In this document: piece after piece, positions 16,910 through 24,990 of the stretch | Position numbering within the stretch: the first letter of the stretch is position 1 | Layout of the letters: each line of letters starts with the position of its first letter | NCBI GenBank assembly: GCA_005799525.1 | Contig: SYGN01000290.1 | Coordinates: 17,535-81,534, forward strand | Length of the DNA: 64,000 bases | Direction: 5' to 3' | Origin: Opitutaceae bacterium | GTDB taxonomy: Bacteria; Verrucomicrobiota; Verrucomicrobiia; Opitutales; Opitutaceae | The notes under the pieces: generated by a model | Databases searched by the model: none | The model's input: only the letters and a program-made list of their open reading frames with translations | What the model was told of the DNA's origin: nothing | Made by a program: the position numbers and the translations under genes

Positions 16910-18100
16910 TTACTTTTCGATCCGACGGAAGAGCCACACGCCGAGCGAGAGAAAAATCACGTTGGGTAGCCAGAGCAGGACGTCGGGGTGGTATTCGGGG
17001 TGGCGGTCGAGCCAGCCGACCATGACGGTGAGGACATAGTAGCCGAGCGCGAGGCCGACGGCCAAGCCGAGGTTGGCGCTCGTTTCGCGGCGTGAAACAC
17101 GAATGCCGAGGGGGACGCCGATGAGCGCGAAGGCGAGGACAGAGAGCGAGAGCGTATATTTTTCCTGAATTGTCAGGCGGACCTTCATCTCCGCCCGCGC
17201 GTGATCCTTTTCTTTGCCCGGCACGATCGGTTCCGCGGCGACCTTGCCGAGTTCAACCTGAAGTTCGTCGAAGGTCATCCACTTCAATTTTTGACCACGG
17301 GCGTTGCCGCGATTGTAGAGTCGGTCGAGGGAAAACCGGATCGGCTCGGTTTCACCGACCAACCCCAGGCCCGAATCTTCCTCGGTGAATTTCTCCGGGT
17401 TTTTCGCGTAACGTTTTTCCACTACAGCTGAGGACAGTCGTGCGACGATTTCGTTCGTCGTTGGGTCGTAGTCGACCCGACCGGAGGCGGCGCGGACAAA
17501 CTCGGTGACGCGGCGTTCTCCGTCGAGTTTCCAGATCCAGACGTCGCGCAGAACCGTGCCGTGTTTCTCTCCGACGTAGATGACCATGCGCGGAAAATCG
17601 CGGATGAACGTTTTCGGGACGATGGCGGCGAGCGGGTTGGTGCGGATGGCATCGTCGAGTTCCCGGTGGTATTGCACGCGGGCGCGTGGCATGGAATCGA
17701 AGTTAATGTAGAGGCCGAGGGCGGTGCCGAGGGTGCCGATGATGAAAACAGGCCGGGCGATGCGAAACAGACCGAGGCCCGAGGCCCGCATGGCGGTGAT
17801 CTCGCTGTCAGCGGAGAGGCGACCGAGCGTGAGGAGGACGCCGGTGAGCATGCCCATGGGCAAAGCGAACGAGACAACGAAGGGCGCCAGCAAGCCGACG
17901 AGTCGTGCAAAGGTGCCGAGCGAGAGTTGGTCGGCGAGGACGTAGCCGAGCAGGTCTTTGACGGCGTTACCCAGAATCATCACGAAGGCGAAGAGGCCGA
18001 CCGACGCCGCGCAGGTGAACAGCACGCTTTTGAAAATGTGGCGGTCGAGAAGATTCAAGGGAGAGCGAAAGGTGATCGCAGACGGACCGGCGGCGGACAA
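16910..18100 (-). CDS. LptF/LptG-family LPS export permease (YjgP/YjgQ)
   Basis: A 396-residue inner-membrane protein of the LptBFG transporter, which extracts LPS and drives it through the LptA bridge to LptD. It has the family layout: two N-terminal helices followed by FALPMGMLTGVLLTLGRLSADSEITAMRASG near residue 80-110 (coupling helix for LptB), a periplasmic beta-jellyroll domain from about 145 to 300, and three C-terminal helices ending in LFRRIEK. Whether it is LptF or LptG is not clear, and no partner lies nearby. The only plausible start is TTG at 18100; the gene follows the SRAP stop by 16 bases on the same strand and could be co-transcribed with it. Confidence 0.88.
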   Translation of the reverse strand: MSAAGPSAITFRSPLNLLDRHIFKSVLFTCAASVGLFAFVMILGNAVKDLLGYVLADQLSLGTFARLVGLLAPFVVSFALPMGMLTGVLLTLGRLSADSEITAMRASGLGLFRIARPVFIIGTLGTALGLYINFDSMPRARVQYHRELDDAIRTNPLAAIVPKTFIRDFPRMVIYVGEKHGTVLRDVWIWKLDGERRVTEFVRAASGRVDYDPTTNEIVARLSSAVVEKRYAKNPEKFTEEDSGLGLVGETEPIRFSLDRLYNRGNARGQKLKWMTFDELQVELGKVAAEPIVPGKEKDHARAEMKVRLTIQEKYTLSLSVLAFALIGVPLGIRVSRRETSANLGLAVGLALGYYVLTVMVGWLDRHPEYHPDVLLWLPNVIFLSLGVWLFRRIEK

Positions 18101-18116
18101 GGCGGTTCGCCGAAAA

Positions 18117-18836
18117 CTAGAAATCTAGGGAAAGCTGGGGGCTGGAGTCGGCGGCGGCTCGGTCGGCGGAGGCTGGGGCGAGGCAGTCGGGGCCTTCGTG
18201 GCGAACGTTACTGACGTAGGTGCTGACGGCGAATTTCGTGACGGCGTCGGCGGGCGGGATGCCGAGGAGCGGGGCGAGCTGGGCGGGTTCGCTGATCGCC
18301 GGATCAAGCCAGGCTTCGCAGGTGGCGGCGGTGAGGATGACCGGCATGCGATTGTGGATGGGGCGCATGAGATCGTTGGGTTCGCCGGTGATGAAGGCGC
18401 AGGTCTCGCGCGTCGTGCCGTCGGGAGCGTACCACGTGTCCCAGAGGCCGGCAAAGCCGAACGGGTCGTGGTCGTTGAGACGGAAGAGCCACGGTTTTTT
18501 CGCGCGGCCGATGGTCTCCCATTCGTAAAAACCGGAGGCGGGAATGACGCAGCGCCGCGTGCGGAGGGCGTCGCGGAAGGAGGGTTTGACGGCGACGGTG
18601 TCGGCGCGGGCGTTGACGAGGGGCGGGCCGTCGGCGGATTTCGCCCACGAGGGGACGAGGCCCCACCGCAGAAGCGCGGATTCGTTTTTGGTCGAGAGGC
18701 GTGCGCGGCGGACAATGGGAATAGCGGTATTGGGCGCGATATTGTAGCGCGAGGCGTAGTCGGCGGGTACGGCGATCCCGAGGCGCGCGAGGATGTCGCG
18801 GTAGTGTTGCTCAAGGAGAACGTAGCGGGTGCACAT
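18117..18836 (-). CDS. yedK: SRAP-domain protein (YedK/HMCES), abasic-site shield
   Basis: A 239-residue SOS-response-associated peptidase (SRAP) protein that crosslinks to abasic sites in single-stranded DNA. Cys2, freed after Met removal, is the nucleophile. Asn75 and Arg77 (VNAR), Glu105 (SGFYEW) and His161 (PIHNRMPV) line up with the catalytic set of E. coli YedK. The last residues, QLSLDF, fit the hexapeptide form of a beta-clamp-binding motif. The start at 18836 fixes Cys at position 2. It lies 123 bases from a radical SAM gene on the same strand whose protein also ends in a clamp-like motif. Confidence 0.93.
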   Translation of the reverse strand: MCTRYVLLEQHYRDILARLGIAVPADYASRYNIAPNTAIPIVRRARLSTKNESALLRWGLVPSWAKSADGPPLVNARADTVAVKPSFRDALRTRRCVIPASGFYEWETIGRAKKPWLFRLNDHDPFGFAGLWDTWYAPDGTTRETCAFITGEPNDLMRPIHNRMPVILTAATCEAWLDPAISEPAQLAPLLGIPPADAVTKFAVSTYVSNVRHEGPDCLAPASADRAAADSSPQLSLDF

Positions 18837-18850
18837 CGGGGGAAGTTTGC

Positions 18851-18909
18851 AGGGGAAAGGGAAAGTGAGAGTGAAAGAGAAAGTGAAGGTGAGAGTGAGA
18901 GTGAAAGCA
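18851..18909. repeat. Purine-only GA-rich tract
   Basis: About 60 bases of near-pure G and A on the plus strand, built from GTGAGA and GTGAAA units, just upstream of the SRAP start. It is a low-complexity tract, possibly a slippage region in the promoter or leader of that gene. I see no conserved promoter in it. Confidence 0.6.
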
Positions 18910-18958
18910 GGGCGCTGAGAGCAAAAGCAAATCTCAGACGGGGAGGATACCGCGGGAC

Positions 18959-20059
18959 TCAGAAGAGACTCAACTGCTCGCCGCCGGGGCAGCGGAAGGC
19001 GGCGGTGGAGAGCGGGTGGTGCTCTTGGTTCAAGCCGGCACGGCGCGTGGTGGCGCGGAAGAGAGCGCGGATTTGGTCGGCGAAGATGCCTTCGCCTTTC
19101 AAGCGCGTGCCCCATTCGCTGACGTTGAGCTGGCCGCCGCGCATTTCGCGGATGCGTTCGAGGATGCGGGCCTTTTTGGTCGGTGCATGGTTGTCGATCC
19201 ATTGGAGAAACACGTCTTTCACGGCGTGCGGCAGGCGGAGGACGATATAGCCGGCGCGGGTCGCGCCAGCGGCGGCGGCAGCGCCGAGGATGGCGGGCAT
19301 TTCGTGGTCGGTGAGGCCGGGGAGTATCGGCGCGACCATGACGCCGGTCGGAATGCCGGCGGCGGTGAGTTCGCGGATGGCGCGGAGGCGAGCGGCGGGA
19401 CGGGAGGCGCGGGGTTCGAGTTTGCCGGCGAGCTCGGTGTCGAGGGTCGTGATGGAAACGTAGACGGCGGTGGCTTGGTGGCGGGCAAGTTCGGCGAGGA
19501 GGTCGCGGTCGCGGGTGACGAGGGCGTTTTTGGTGACGATGGAGATGGGCTGGCGAAATTCGACGCAGACCTCGAGGCAGCTGCGGGTGACGCGAAAGTG
19601 GCGTTCGGCGGGTTGATAGCAGTCGGTGACACCGCTCATCGCGATGCTTTGCGGCGCCCAGCGCGGAGAAGAAAGTTCGGCGCGGAGAAGTTCGGGCGCG
19701 CGAGTTTTCACCATGATCTTCGTTTCGAAATCGAGGCCGCTGCTCCAGCCAAGATACTCGTGGTAGGGGCGGGCGACGCAGTCGGCGCAACCGTGTTCGC
19801 AGCCGCGGTAGGGATTGAGACCGACGGTGAACGGGATGTCGGGGCTGTCGTTTTTCGTGAGGAGGGATTCGGTGCCGTCGACGAAGAACTGTGTGCGGGG
19901 GTGCGGGCGCGCGGCGTCGGTGCCATCAGGGTCGGAGGAGAGCGAGGCGAGATAGTCGGGGTCGGGCGTGAGGAGGAGCGGCTCGAAACGGTTGGGCGGA
20001 TTGGTGTGCGCGCCGCGGCCGTGGATGGGGGCGAGGGGATGGGGCGGCGTGGCGGACAT
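18959..20059 (-). CDS. PA0069-type radical SAM protein
   Basis: A 366-residue radical SAM enzyme. The iron-sulphur cluster ligands are Cys87, Cys91 and Cys94 in YRGCEHGCADCVARP, and the motif continues with HEYLGWSSGLDFETKI, which defines the group often annotated as PA0069 family and related to spore photoproduct lyase-like proteins. At position 95 the usual Tyr is Val. The reaction is not known. The C terminus reads GEQLSLF, a canonical beta-clamp-binding pentapeptide. It is on the same strand as the SRAP gene and divergent from fdhD (56 bases between start codons), so a shared bidirectional promoter is likely. Confidence 0.85.
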   Translation of the reverse strand: MSATPPHPLAPIHGRGAHTNPPNRFEPLLLTPDPDYLASLSSDPDGTDAARPHPRTQFFVDGTESLLTKNDSPDIPFTVGLNPYRGCEHGCADCVARPYHEYLGWSSGLDFETKIMVKTRAPELLRAELSSPRWAPQSIAMSGVTDCYQPAERHFRVTRSCLEVCVEFRQPISIVTKNALVTRDRDLLAELARHQATAVYVSITTLDTELAGKLEPRASRPAARLRAIRELTAAGIPTGVMVAPILPGLTDHEMPAILGAAAAAGATRAGYIVLRLPHAVKDVFLQWIDNHAPTKKARILERIREMRGGQLNVSEWGTRLKGEGIFADQIRALFRATTRRAGLNQEHHPLSTAAFRCPGGEQLSLF

Positions 20060-20115
20060 GGGTGGACGTTACTGAAAAACGTGGCTGCGCCAGCGTGATT
20101 CGCTTTGTTGAGAGG

Positions 20116-20964
20116 ATGTCGCGCAACCAAGCTATCTCCGTCGTCGGGCTGACTCGTCACGATGGTGCCGGGGCTGGAGCGTTGGTCGACGATGCTTTGG
20201 CGGTGGAGGAGCCGATGGAAATCCGGGTCGGCGGACGCAGTGTGGCCGTCGTGATGCGCACGCCGGGGCACGATCGGGAATTGGCGGCGGGATTTTTGGT
20301 GACGGAAGGGATTTTGCGGAGGAGGGAGGACGTGTTGGATATGGTGTATTGCGCGATGAAGCGGGAGGGCGGTCCCGCCTGTCACGAGGCGGGCCACGGG
20401 GAGGCGCGGGAGAATATCCTCGATGTGTTGTTGGCGCCGGGGGTCGCGGTGGACTGGTCGCGGCTCACGCGGAATGTGTTCACTTCGTCGAGCTGCGGGA
20501 TTTGCAGCAAGGCGAGTATCGAGGCGGTGCGCGGGCAATTTCCGGCGATCACGGAGACGTGGAGACCGATGCGCGCGGTGCTGGCGACGCTGCCCGAACG
20601 GTTGCGGGTGGCGCAGGCGGGATTTGCGGCGACAGGCGGGCTACATGCGAGCGGGCTGTTTGCGTCGGGAGGCGAGTTGATCGTGGCGCGGGAGGATGTG
20701 GGGCGGCACAACGCGCTCGACAAGGTCGTGGGCCATGAGTTTTTCGCAGAGCGATGGCCGCTCGGCGGGCGCATCTTGCTCGTGAGCGGTCGGGTGAGTT
20801 TCGAGATCATGCAAAAGGCGCTGGCGGCGGGAGTGCCCTGGGTGGCGGCGATCTCGGCGCCGACGAGTGCGGCGGTCGAATTTGCCCGGGCGAGCGGGCA
20901 GGGGCTGGTGGGCTTTCTGCGGGGTGAACGGATGAATGTTTACGCGGGCACCTTGGCGGAGTGA
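20116..20964 (+). CDS. fdhD: Formate dehydrogenase accessory sulfurtransferase FdhD
   Basis: A 282-residue sulfurtransferase that delivers sulfur from IscS/NifS to the molybdenum cofactor of formate dehydrogenases. The catalytic pair is Cys127 and Cys130 in [11 protein letters not shown], followed by [16 protein letters not shown], the cofactor-binding loop. The chosen ATG (20116) gives the family's usual N terminus; an upstream in-frame ATG at 20062 would add 18 unrelated residues. No formate dehydrogenase gene is present in this window. Confidence 0.93.
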   Translation: MSRNQAISVVGLTRHDGAGAGALVDDALAVEEPMEIRVGGRSVAVVMRTPGHDRELAAGFLVTEGILRRREDVLDMVYCAMKREGGPACHEAGHGEARENILDVLLAPGVAVDWSRLTRNVFTSSSCGICSKASIEAVRGQFPAITETWRPMRAVLATLPERLRVAQAGFAATGGLHASGLFASGGELIVAREDVGRHNALDKVVGHEFFAERWPLGGRILLVSGRVSFEIMQKALAAGVPWVAAISAPTSAAVEFARASGQGLVGFLRGERMNVYAGTLAE

Positions 20965-21005
20965 GGGTGTCGCAGTCGCCTCGAACGAAACGAAACCCAA
21001 TTTTT

Positions 21006-21026
21006 TAACCACAGAGTACACGGATG
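21006..21026. repeat. Half copy of the TAACCAC..CGGATG repeat
   Basis: TAACCACAGAGTACACGGAT followed by G repeats the arm found at 1768-1798 and 1856-1876. The start codon of the next gene lies in it (ATG at 21024), so that gene's start region was supplied by the repeat. Confidence 0.6.
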
Positions 21027-21923
21027 AAACGGATGCACATTCAGCAATTAGGCGGCGGCTTTGGGGGCAGGGCAGCAGGGGCGGCCTGGTGGTCCGCGGT
21101 ATGGTTTTTCGTGGTGGTGGCGGGCGCGGTGCGGGCGGCGGAAAGCGAGACGATGGCTGACCGGACGTTGAAGAATATTGCGGAGAAACAGCGGGAGATT
21201 TTCGCGGCGGCGGAAAAAAGAGGCGACAAGCTCGATCAGGAAGCGTTTCGCACACAGGTGCAGTCGCTCACGCATGAGTATGAGCGGCTGTTGCGGGACA
21301 ATCCGAAGTTCGCGCACGCGGCGGCGGCGTATGGCGGGCTGCTCGGAAAAGTCGGCCTGCGCAAGGAGGCGGCGGCGATGCTGCTCAAGGCCAACCAACT
21401 CGACAGCGACATCCCGTTTGTGAAAAACCAGCTCGGCGGTTACCTCGCGGAAGAGGGCAAGCCGTTGGAAGCGGCGCCGTATTTTCTCGCGGCGATCAAG
21501 CTCGCGCCGGACGAACCCATTTACCACTACCAGCTGGCGACGCTCCTCGTGGAGGCGCGCGACGATTTTCTCCGCAGCGGCGAGTGGACGCGGGCGACGC
21601 TCGATGAGGCGATGACCCATGGATTCAAACGTGCGGCAGAGTTGGCGCCGGAGCGATTCGAGTTCGGTTACCGGCACGCGGAGTCGTTCTACGATTTGGC
21701 GAAACCCGATTGGCCGGCCGCGCTCAAGGCTTGGGCGGCGCTGGAAGAAAAGGCGCCGACGGCCATTGAGCGGCAGACCATGCGGCTCCACGCGGCCAAT
21801 GTGCTCATGAAACAGGGCAAGCCGGACTACGCGCGGACCTTGCTTGGGACGGTGGACGAGCCCGCGCTGCAGGGGCAGAAGCAAAAGCTCGTTGCCCAGC
21901 TCGTGGAAACTGCGAAGAAGTGA
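21024..21923 (+). CDS. Secreted or membrane-anchored TPR-repeat protein
   Basis: A 299-residue protein with an N-terminal hydrophobic segment (about residues 18-38, ending AVRAAESE) that looks like a signal peptide. It then has helical pairs with the spacing of tetratricopeptide repeats, such as KFAHAAAAYGGLLGKVGLRKEAAAMLLKANQLD and DEPIYHYQLATLLVEA, so it is probably a periplasmic scaffold for protein contacts. Specific partners are unknown. The start codon is inside a chromosomal repeat, and an ATG at 21033 would serve equally well. Its TGA overlaps the GTG of the next gene, forming an operon with a dead site-2 protease and prmB. Confidence 0.7.
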   Translation: MKRMHIQQLGGGFGGRAAGAAWWSAVWFFVVVAGAVRAAESETMADRTLKNIAEKQREIFAAAEKRGDKLDQEAFRTQVQSLTHEYERLLRDNPKFAHAAAAYGGLLGKVGLRKEAAAMLLKANQLDSDIPFVKNQLGGYLAEEGKPLEAAPYFLAAIKLAPDEPIYHYQLATLLVEARDDFLRSGEWTRATLDEAMTHGFKRAAELAPERFEFGYRHAESFYDLAKPDWPAALKAWAALEEKAPTAIERQTMRLHAANVLMKQGKPDYARTLLGTVDEPALQGQKQKLVAQLVETAKK

Positions 21924-22597
21924 GCGCTATGGATTTTGGTATCACACCCGCCGACCTGCGCGCCGGGCTCATTTTCTACCTTTTGCTCTTCAGCTGTCTC
22001 GTGCTGAGGGCTTATTCTCAGGCGTGGCTGGCCGACCGTCTCGGCGACCCTACGCCCCGCGACGAGGGCCGCGTGACGCTTTATCCTTTGCCGCACCTCG
22101 ACTTGTTGGGATCGGTAATCTTGCCGTTGATTTGTATTTTTTTCCTCCAGCCCCGGTTGGGTCAGATCAATTTCTTCCTCGCGTGGACCAATCCGGTGCC
22201 GATCAATCCGGCAAATTTTAAGAACCCCCAGCGGCACTATCTTTTCACGCAGCTGGGCGGCTGCGGCATGAGCGTGGTGCTCGCGTTGCTCTCGGCGGTG
22301 GTCGGAGGAATTTCTTTTCACTACGACCAGCGGTTCGCGGAAATTTTCGGCACGCTCATCGGCATCAACGCCATGCTCATTGTGCTGGATATGCTGCCGG
22401 TTCCGCCGTTGCCCGGGGCGATGCTGCTGCGGCACTGGGGGTTTATGTCCGAAGAACGTTTTTGGCAGGTGGCGCGTTGGAGTGGCCTCGTGTTCATGAT
22501 CGCGATCAACATTCCTCCGATCCGCACCGCGTTGGGCATTTTGATTGCGCTGGTGGCTTTGCCCTTCGGTTGGCTGTTTGAGGTGATTGCGCGATGA
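21920..22597 (+). CDS. Catalytically dead site-2-protease (M50) homologue
   Basis: A 225-residue membrane protein with the helix pattern of the compact site-2 protease family. The zinc motif HExxH is replaced: the matching segment reads LRAYSQAW (residues 29-36), so both His and the Glu are gone. The family's usual NPxPxLDG second motif appears as LPVPPLPGAMLL (Asp replaced by Pro at 165). The linker segment VPINPANFKNPQR and the strand GRVTLYPLPHLDLLGSVILP are conserved. The fold is kept and catalysis is lost, so it probably binds membrane proteins or metal-independent partners. GTG start overlaps the TPR stop; an internal ATG at 21929 is possible. The end overlaps prmB (ATGA). Confidence 0.72.
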   Translation: MSAMDFGITPADLRAGLIFYLLLFSCLVLRAYSQAWLADRLGDPTPRDEGRVTLYPLPHLDLLGSVILPLICIFFLQPRLGQINFFLAWTNPVPINPANFKNPQRHYLFTQLGGCGMSVVLALLSAVVGGISFHYDQRFAEIFGTLIGINAMLIVLDMLPVPPLPGAMLLRHWGFMSEERFWQVARWSGLVFMIAINIPPIRTALGILIALVALPFGWLFEVIAR

Positions 22598-23508
22598 GCG
22601 CGGTCCGCGGTGCGCGGCCGGTCACGCTGGGTGACTGGGTGACGTTTGCCGAAAAACTCTATGCGCGTGAAAAGCTGGCGCTCGGCCAGATCGCGACGAA
22701 TGCGCACGACGAGTCCCTTTATTTGGTGCTCACCGTGCTCAAGCTGCCGCTCGACAGTGAGGCGCGGGTGTTGAAGAAAACACTGACGGCGGCGCAGGCT
22801 GCGGCGGTCAAGGAGATCCTGCACCGCCGGGCGATGGAGCGAGTGCCGGCGGCGTATCTCACGCGCGAAGCATGGCTGGGTGGGCAACGATTTTACGTCG
22901 ACGAACGCGTGATCATCCCGCGTAGCTATTTTGTCGAGATCATCGCGCAGCAGCTCGACGCGTGGCTGCGGGCGCCGGAGAAAGTGCGGCGGGTGGTCGA
23001 TGTGTGCACGGGGTCGGGATGTCTCGCGATTTTGTTGGCGCAGCATTTTCCGCGGGCGAAAGTGGATGCGTTGGATTTGTCGGCGGACGCACTGGAAGTG
23101 GCGAAGATCAATATCGCCGCGCACGGCTTGACGAAGCGGGTGAAGTTGTGGGCGAGCGATGTGTTCGACGGCGTGCCGGAGGTGAAGGGGCGGAAGTATG
23201 ATGTGATTCTGAGCAATCCGCCCTACGAGCCGAGTGCGCACGTCGACGCGCAGGCGCCGGAGTTCGCGGCTGAGCCGCGGATGGCGCACGACGGCGGGCG
23301 CGATGGCTTGGAGATCATTCGGAAGCTCCTGCGGCAAGCGCGCACGCGGCTGACTCACGAAGGGCTCGTGCTGATCGAGGTCGGCGGGCTGTGCGCGGCG
23401 ATGGACAAGGAGTTTGCCGCGTTGGAGCCCCATTGGCTGCACACGGAAGATGGCGCGGATTGCGTGTGCGTGATCCACGCGGCGCAACTGGCGAAGTGGC
23501 GAGGGTGA
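22594..23508 (+). CDS. prmB: Ribosomal protein L3 N5-glutamine methyltransferase (PrmB)
   Basis: A 304-residue SAM-dependent methyltransferase with an N-terminal helical substrate domain and a Rossmann domain beginning VVDVCTGSGCLAILLAQHFP near residue 133. The catalytic NPPY (SNPPYEPSAHVDAQAPEF) is followed by EPRMAHDGGRDGLEI; this segment separates PrmB (L3) from PrmC (release factor). The ATGA overlap places it in one operon with the TPR and dead-protease genes. ATG at 22594 is the natural start. Confidence 0.86.
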   Translation: MSAVRGARPVTLGDWVTFAEKLYAREKLALGQIATNAHDESLYLVLTVLKLPLDSEARVLKKTLTAAQAAAVKEILHRRAMERVPAAYLTREAWLGGQRFYVDERVIIPRSYFVEIIAQQLDAWLRAPEKVRRVVDVCTGSGCLAILLAQHFPRAKVDALDLSADALEVAKINIAAHGLTKRVKLWASDVFDGVPEVKGRKYDVILSNPPYEPSAHVDAQAPEFAAEPRMAHDGGRDGLEIIRKLLRQARTRLTHEGLVLIEVGGLCAAMDKEFAALEPHWLHTEDGADCVCVIHAAQLAKWRG

Positions 23509-23553
23509 GGAGCGAGGGAGTTGCGCGGTGAGCTCGCCTTCGCGGGCAGCGAT

Positions 23554-23958
23554 TTATTTCTTTTCGTCGGCCTTGCGCGTGGGCAGGCCGGCGGCGGTCC
23601 AGTCCTTAAAGCCGCCGACGCTCGACGCTTTGACGCCCTCCTTGTTCAGCGCGGCGGCCACGGTGCCGGCGCGACCGCCGCTGCGGCAGTAGAGGATCAC
23701 CTGCTTACCCTGTTGCTTTGCGAGAAATTCTTTCCAGAGCTTTTTGTCGCCGTCGAAATCGCTCTTGGGGAGCAGCGTGGCGGGCGTGGCAACGCCGGTG
23801 TCAGCCCATTCGAAAGCTTCGCGACAGTCGACGAGCACGGCCTTGCCCTCGGCGACGAGTTTCGCGGCGTCCTGCGGGGCGATCTTGGGCGCTTCCGCAG
23901 CGAAGGAACGGGACACGAGGGCGAGCAACAGCGCGAAGGCGGGAAGGATTTTTTTCAT
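23554..23958 (-). CDS. Periplasmic single-domain rhodanese
   Basis: A 134-residue rhodanese with a signal peptide (MKKILPAFALLLALVSRSFAAEA). The active-site loop is LYCRSGGRAG near residue 95, with the catalytic Cys followed by an Arg, typical of thiosulfate sulfurtransferases and similar persulfide enzymes. VDCREAFEWADTGVA is the substrate-binding loop region. The ATG at 23958 is preferred because it starts a clean signal peptide. It is convergent with prmB, and its physiological donor is unknown. The 285 bases between this gene and metW hold nothing I can assign. Confidence 0.82.
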   Translation of the reverse strand: MKKILPAFALLLALVSRSFAAEAPKIAPQDAAKLVAEGKAVLVDCREAFEWADTGVATPATLLPKSDFDGDKKLWKEFLAKQQGKQVILYCRSGGRAGTVAAALNKEGVKASSVGGFKDWTAAGLPTRKADEKK

Positions 23959-24243
23959 AGGAGGTAGCAAGAGTGGGCGAGTTTGACCCGAGGGCAAGCC
24001 GGCGAGGAGCCAGCGGCGGTAGGTAACTCACCGCGTGGGGTTGGCGAGGCCAGAGGCGGCGAAGAGCGTGGGGAGCGTGCGGGACGAGACTGACGGGTTG
24101 AGTAGGGAGCGATGAGAGGAGCGCGCGCGGGGTCTTCCGCCACGCCTACCTGCGAGCGGGTGCGCCGCTCAACCGAGCGTAAGGCGAAGTGAGCGAGCCG
24201 TGTCGTCATAAATCAAGTACACCGCACTCTGCGGGTTGATGCC

Positions 24244-24849
24244 TCAGCGAGCCAAGTCGTAGAGGGCGTAGCCCGCGAAGAGGTTCGGAAGCGCACGGCA
24301 GGGGGAGTGCCAGTCGCCGGCGAGGTGGGCGCGGCGGGCGATGTGGATTTTCTTCGCGGCGCAAAAATGTTCAAAGTCGGCGATCGTCACCGGATTCGCA
24401 GGACGGCTCTCGAACCATTCGGTCGTGTAGACGGGGTTCCGCAATTTTCGTCCGCGCAGGAGCATATCGACGCGGTTTTTCCAGAAGCCGTGGTTCACGA
24501 AGCCGACCGTCAGGGCGCGGCCGACGCGGAGTGCTTCGGTGATGACGGCCGTGGGGTCGCCGAGTTCGTGGACGGTGCGGGAGCAGATGACGCGGTCGAA
24601 ATGTTTGTCGGGAAAGGCCGCCATGAATTCCGTCATGTCGCCTTGATAGGCCGCGAGACCGCGGCGGACACAGGTGGTGATTTTCGCGAGCTCGAGGTCC
24701 ACTCCGACGGCGGAGACTTTTTTCGTTTGCACGAGGTAGTCGAGGAGTACGCCGGGACCACAGCCGAGGTCGAGGACGCGGGTGTTGGGCTCCACCCAGT
24801 CACCGATGATCTCCATGTCGACCGTGCGTTTTTCGACGAGTTTGGTCAT
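24244..24849 (-). CDS. metW: MetW methyltransferase-like protein
   Basis: A 201-residue SAM-binding protein of the MetW family. The SAM loop VLDLGCGPGVLLDYLV is near residue 25, and the C-terminal part VYTTEWFESRPANPVTIADFEHFC is typical. In many bacteria MetW is needed along with MetX for homoserine acylation in methionine synthesis. Here it follows metX on the same strand, 141 bases downstream, so they probably share a transcript. Confidence 0.9.
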   Translation of the reverse strand: MTKLVEKRTVDMEIIGDWVEPNTRVLDLGCGPGVLLDYLVQTKKVSAVGVDLELAKITTCVRRGLAAYQGDMTEFMAAFPDKHFDRVICSRTVHELGDPTAVITEALRVGRALTVGFVNHGFWKNRVDMLLRGRKLRNPVYTTEWFESRPANPVTIADFEHFCAAKKIHIARRAHLAGDWHSPCRALPNLFAGYALYDLAR

Positions 24850-24990
24850 GGCAGGGAAAACCGGACGGAGCAGGGCCCCACGGAACTCACGGGAAAAAAT
24901 GTGGCGGAGATGGAGGGGGAAACGCGAAAGGGACGAAGGCGGACCACTCGCTGGCGCTCGCGGCTACGGGGGACGGCGGGAGGTGTGCGG

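Noticed and set aside
18837-19790. Extension of the SRAP frame upstream of its ATG
   Set aside because: The Arg/Pro-rich sequence is antisense-like and overlaps the radical SAM gene; SRAP must start with Met-Cys.
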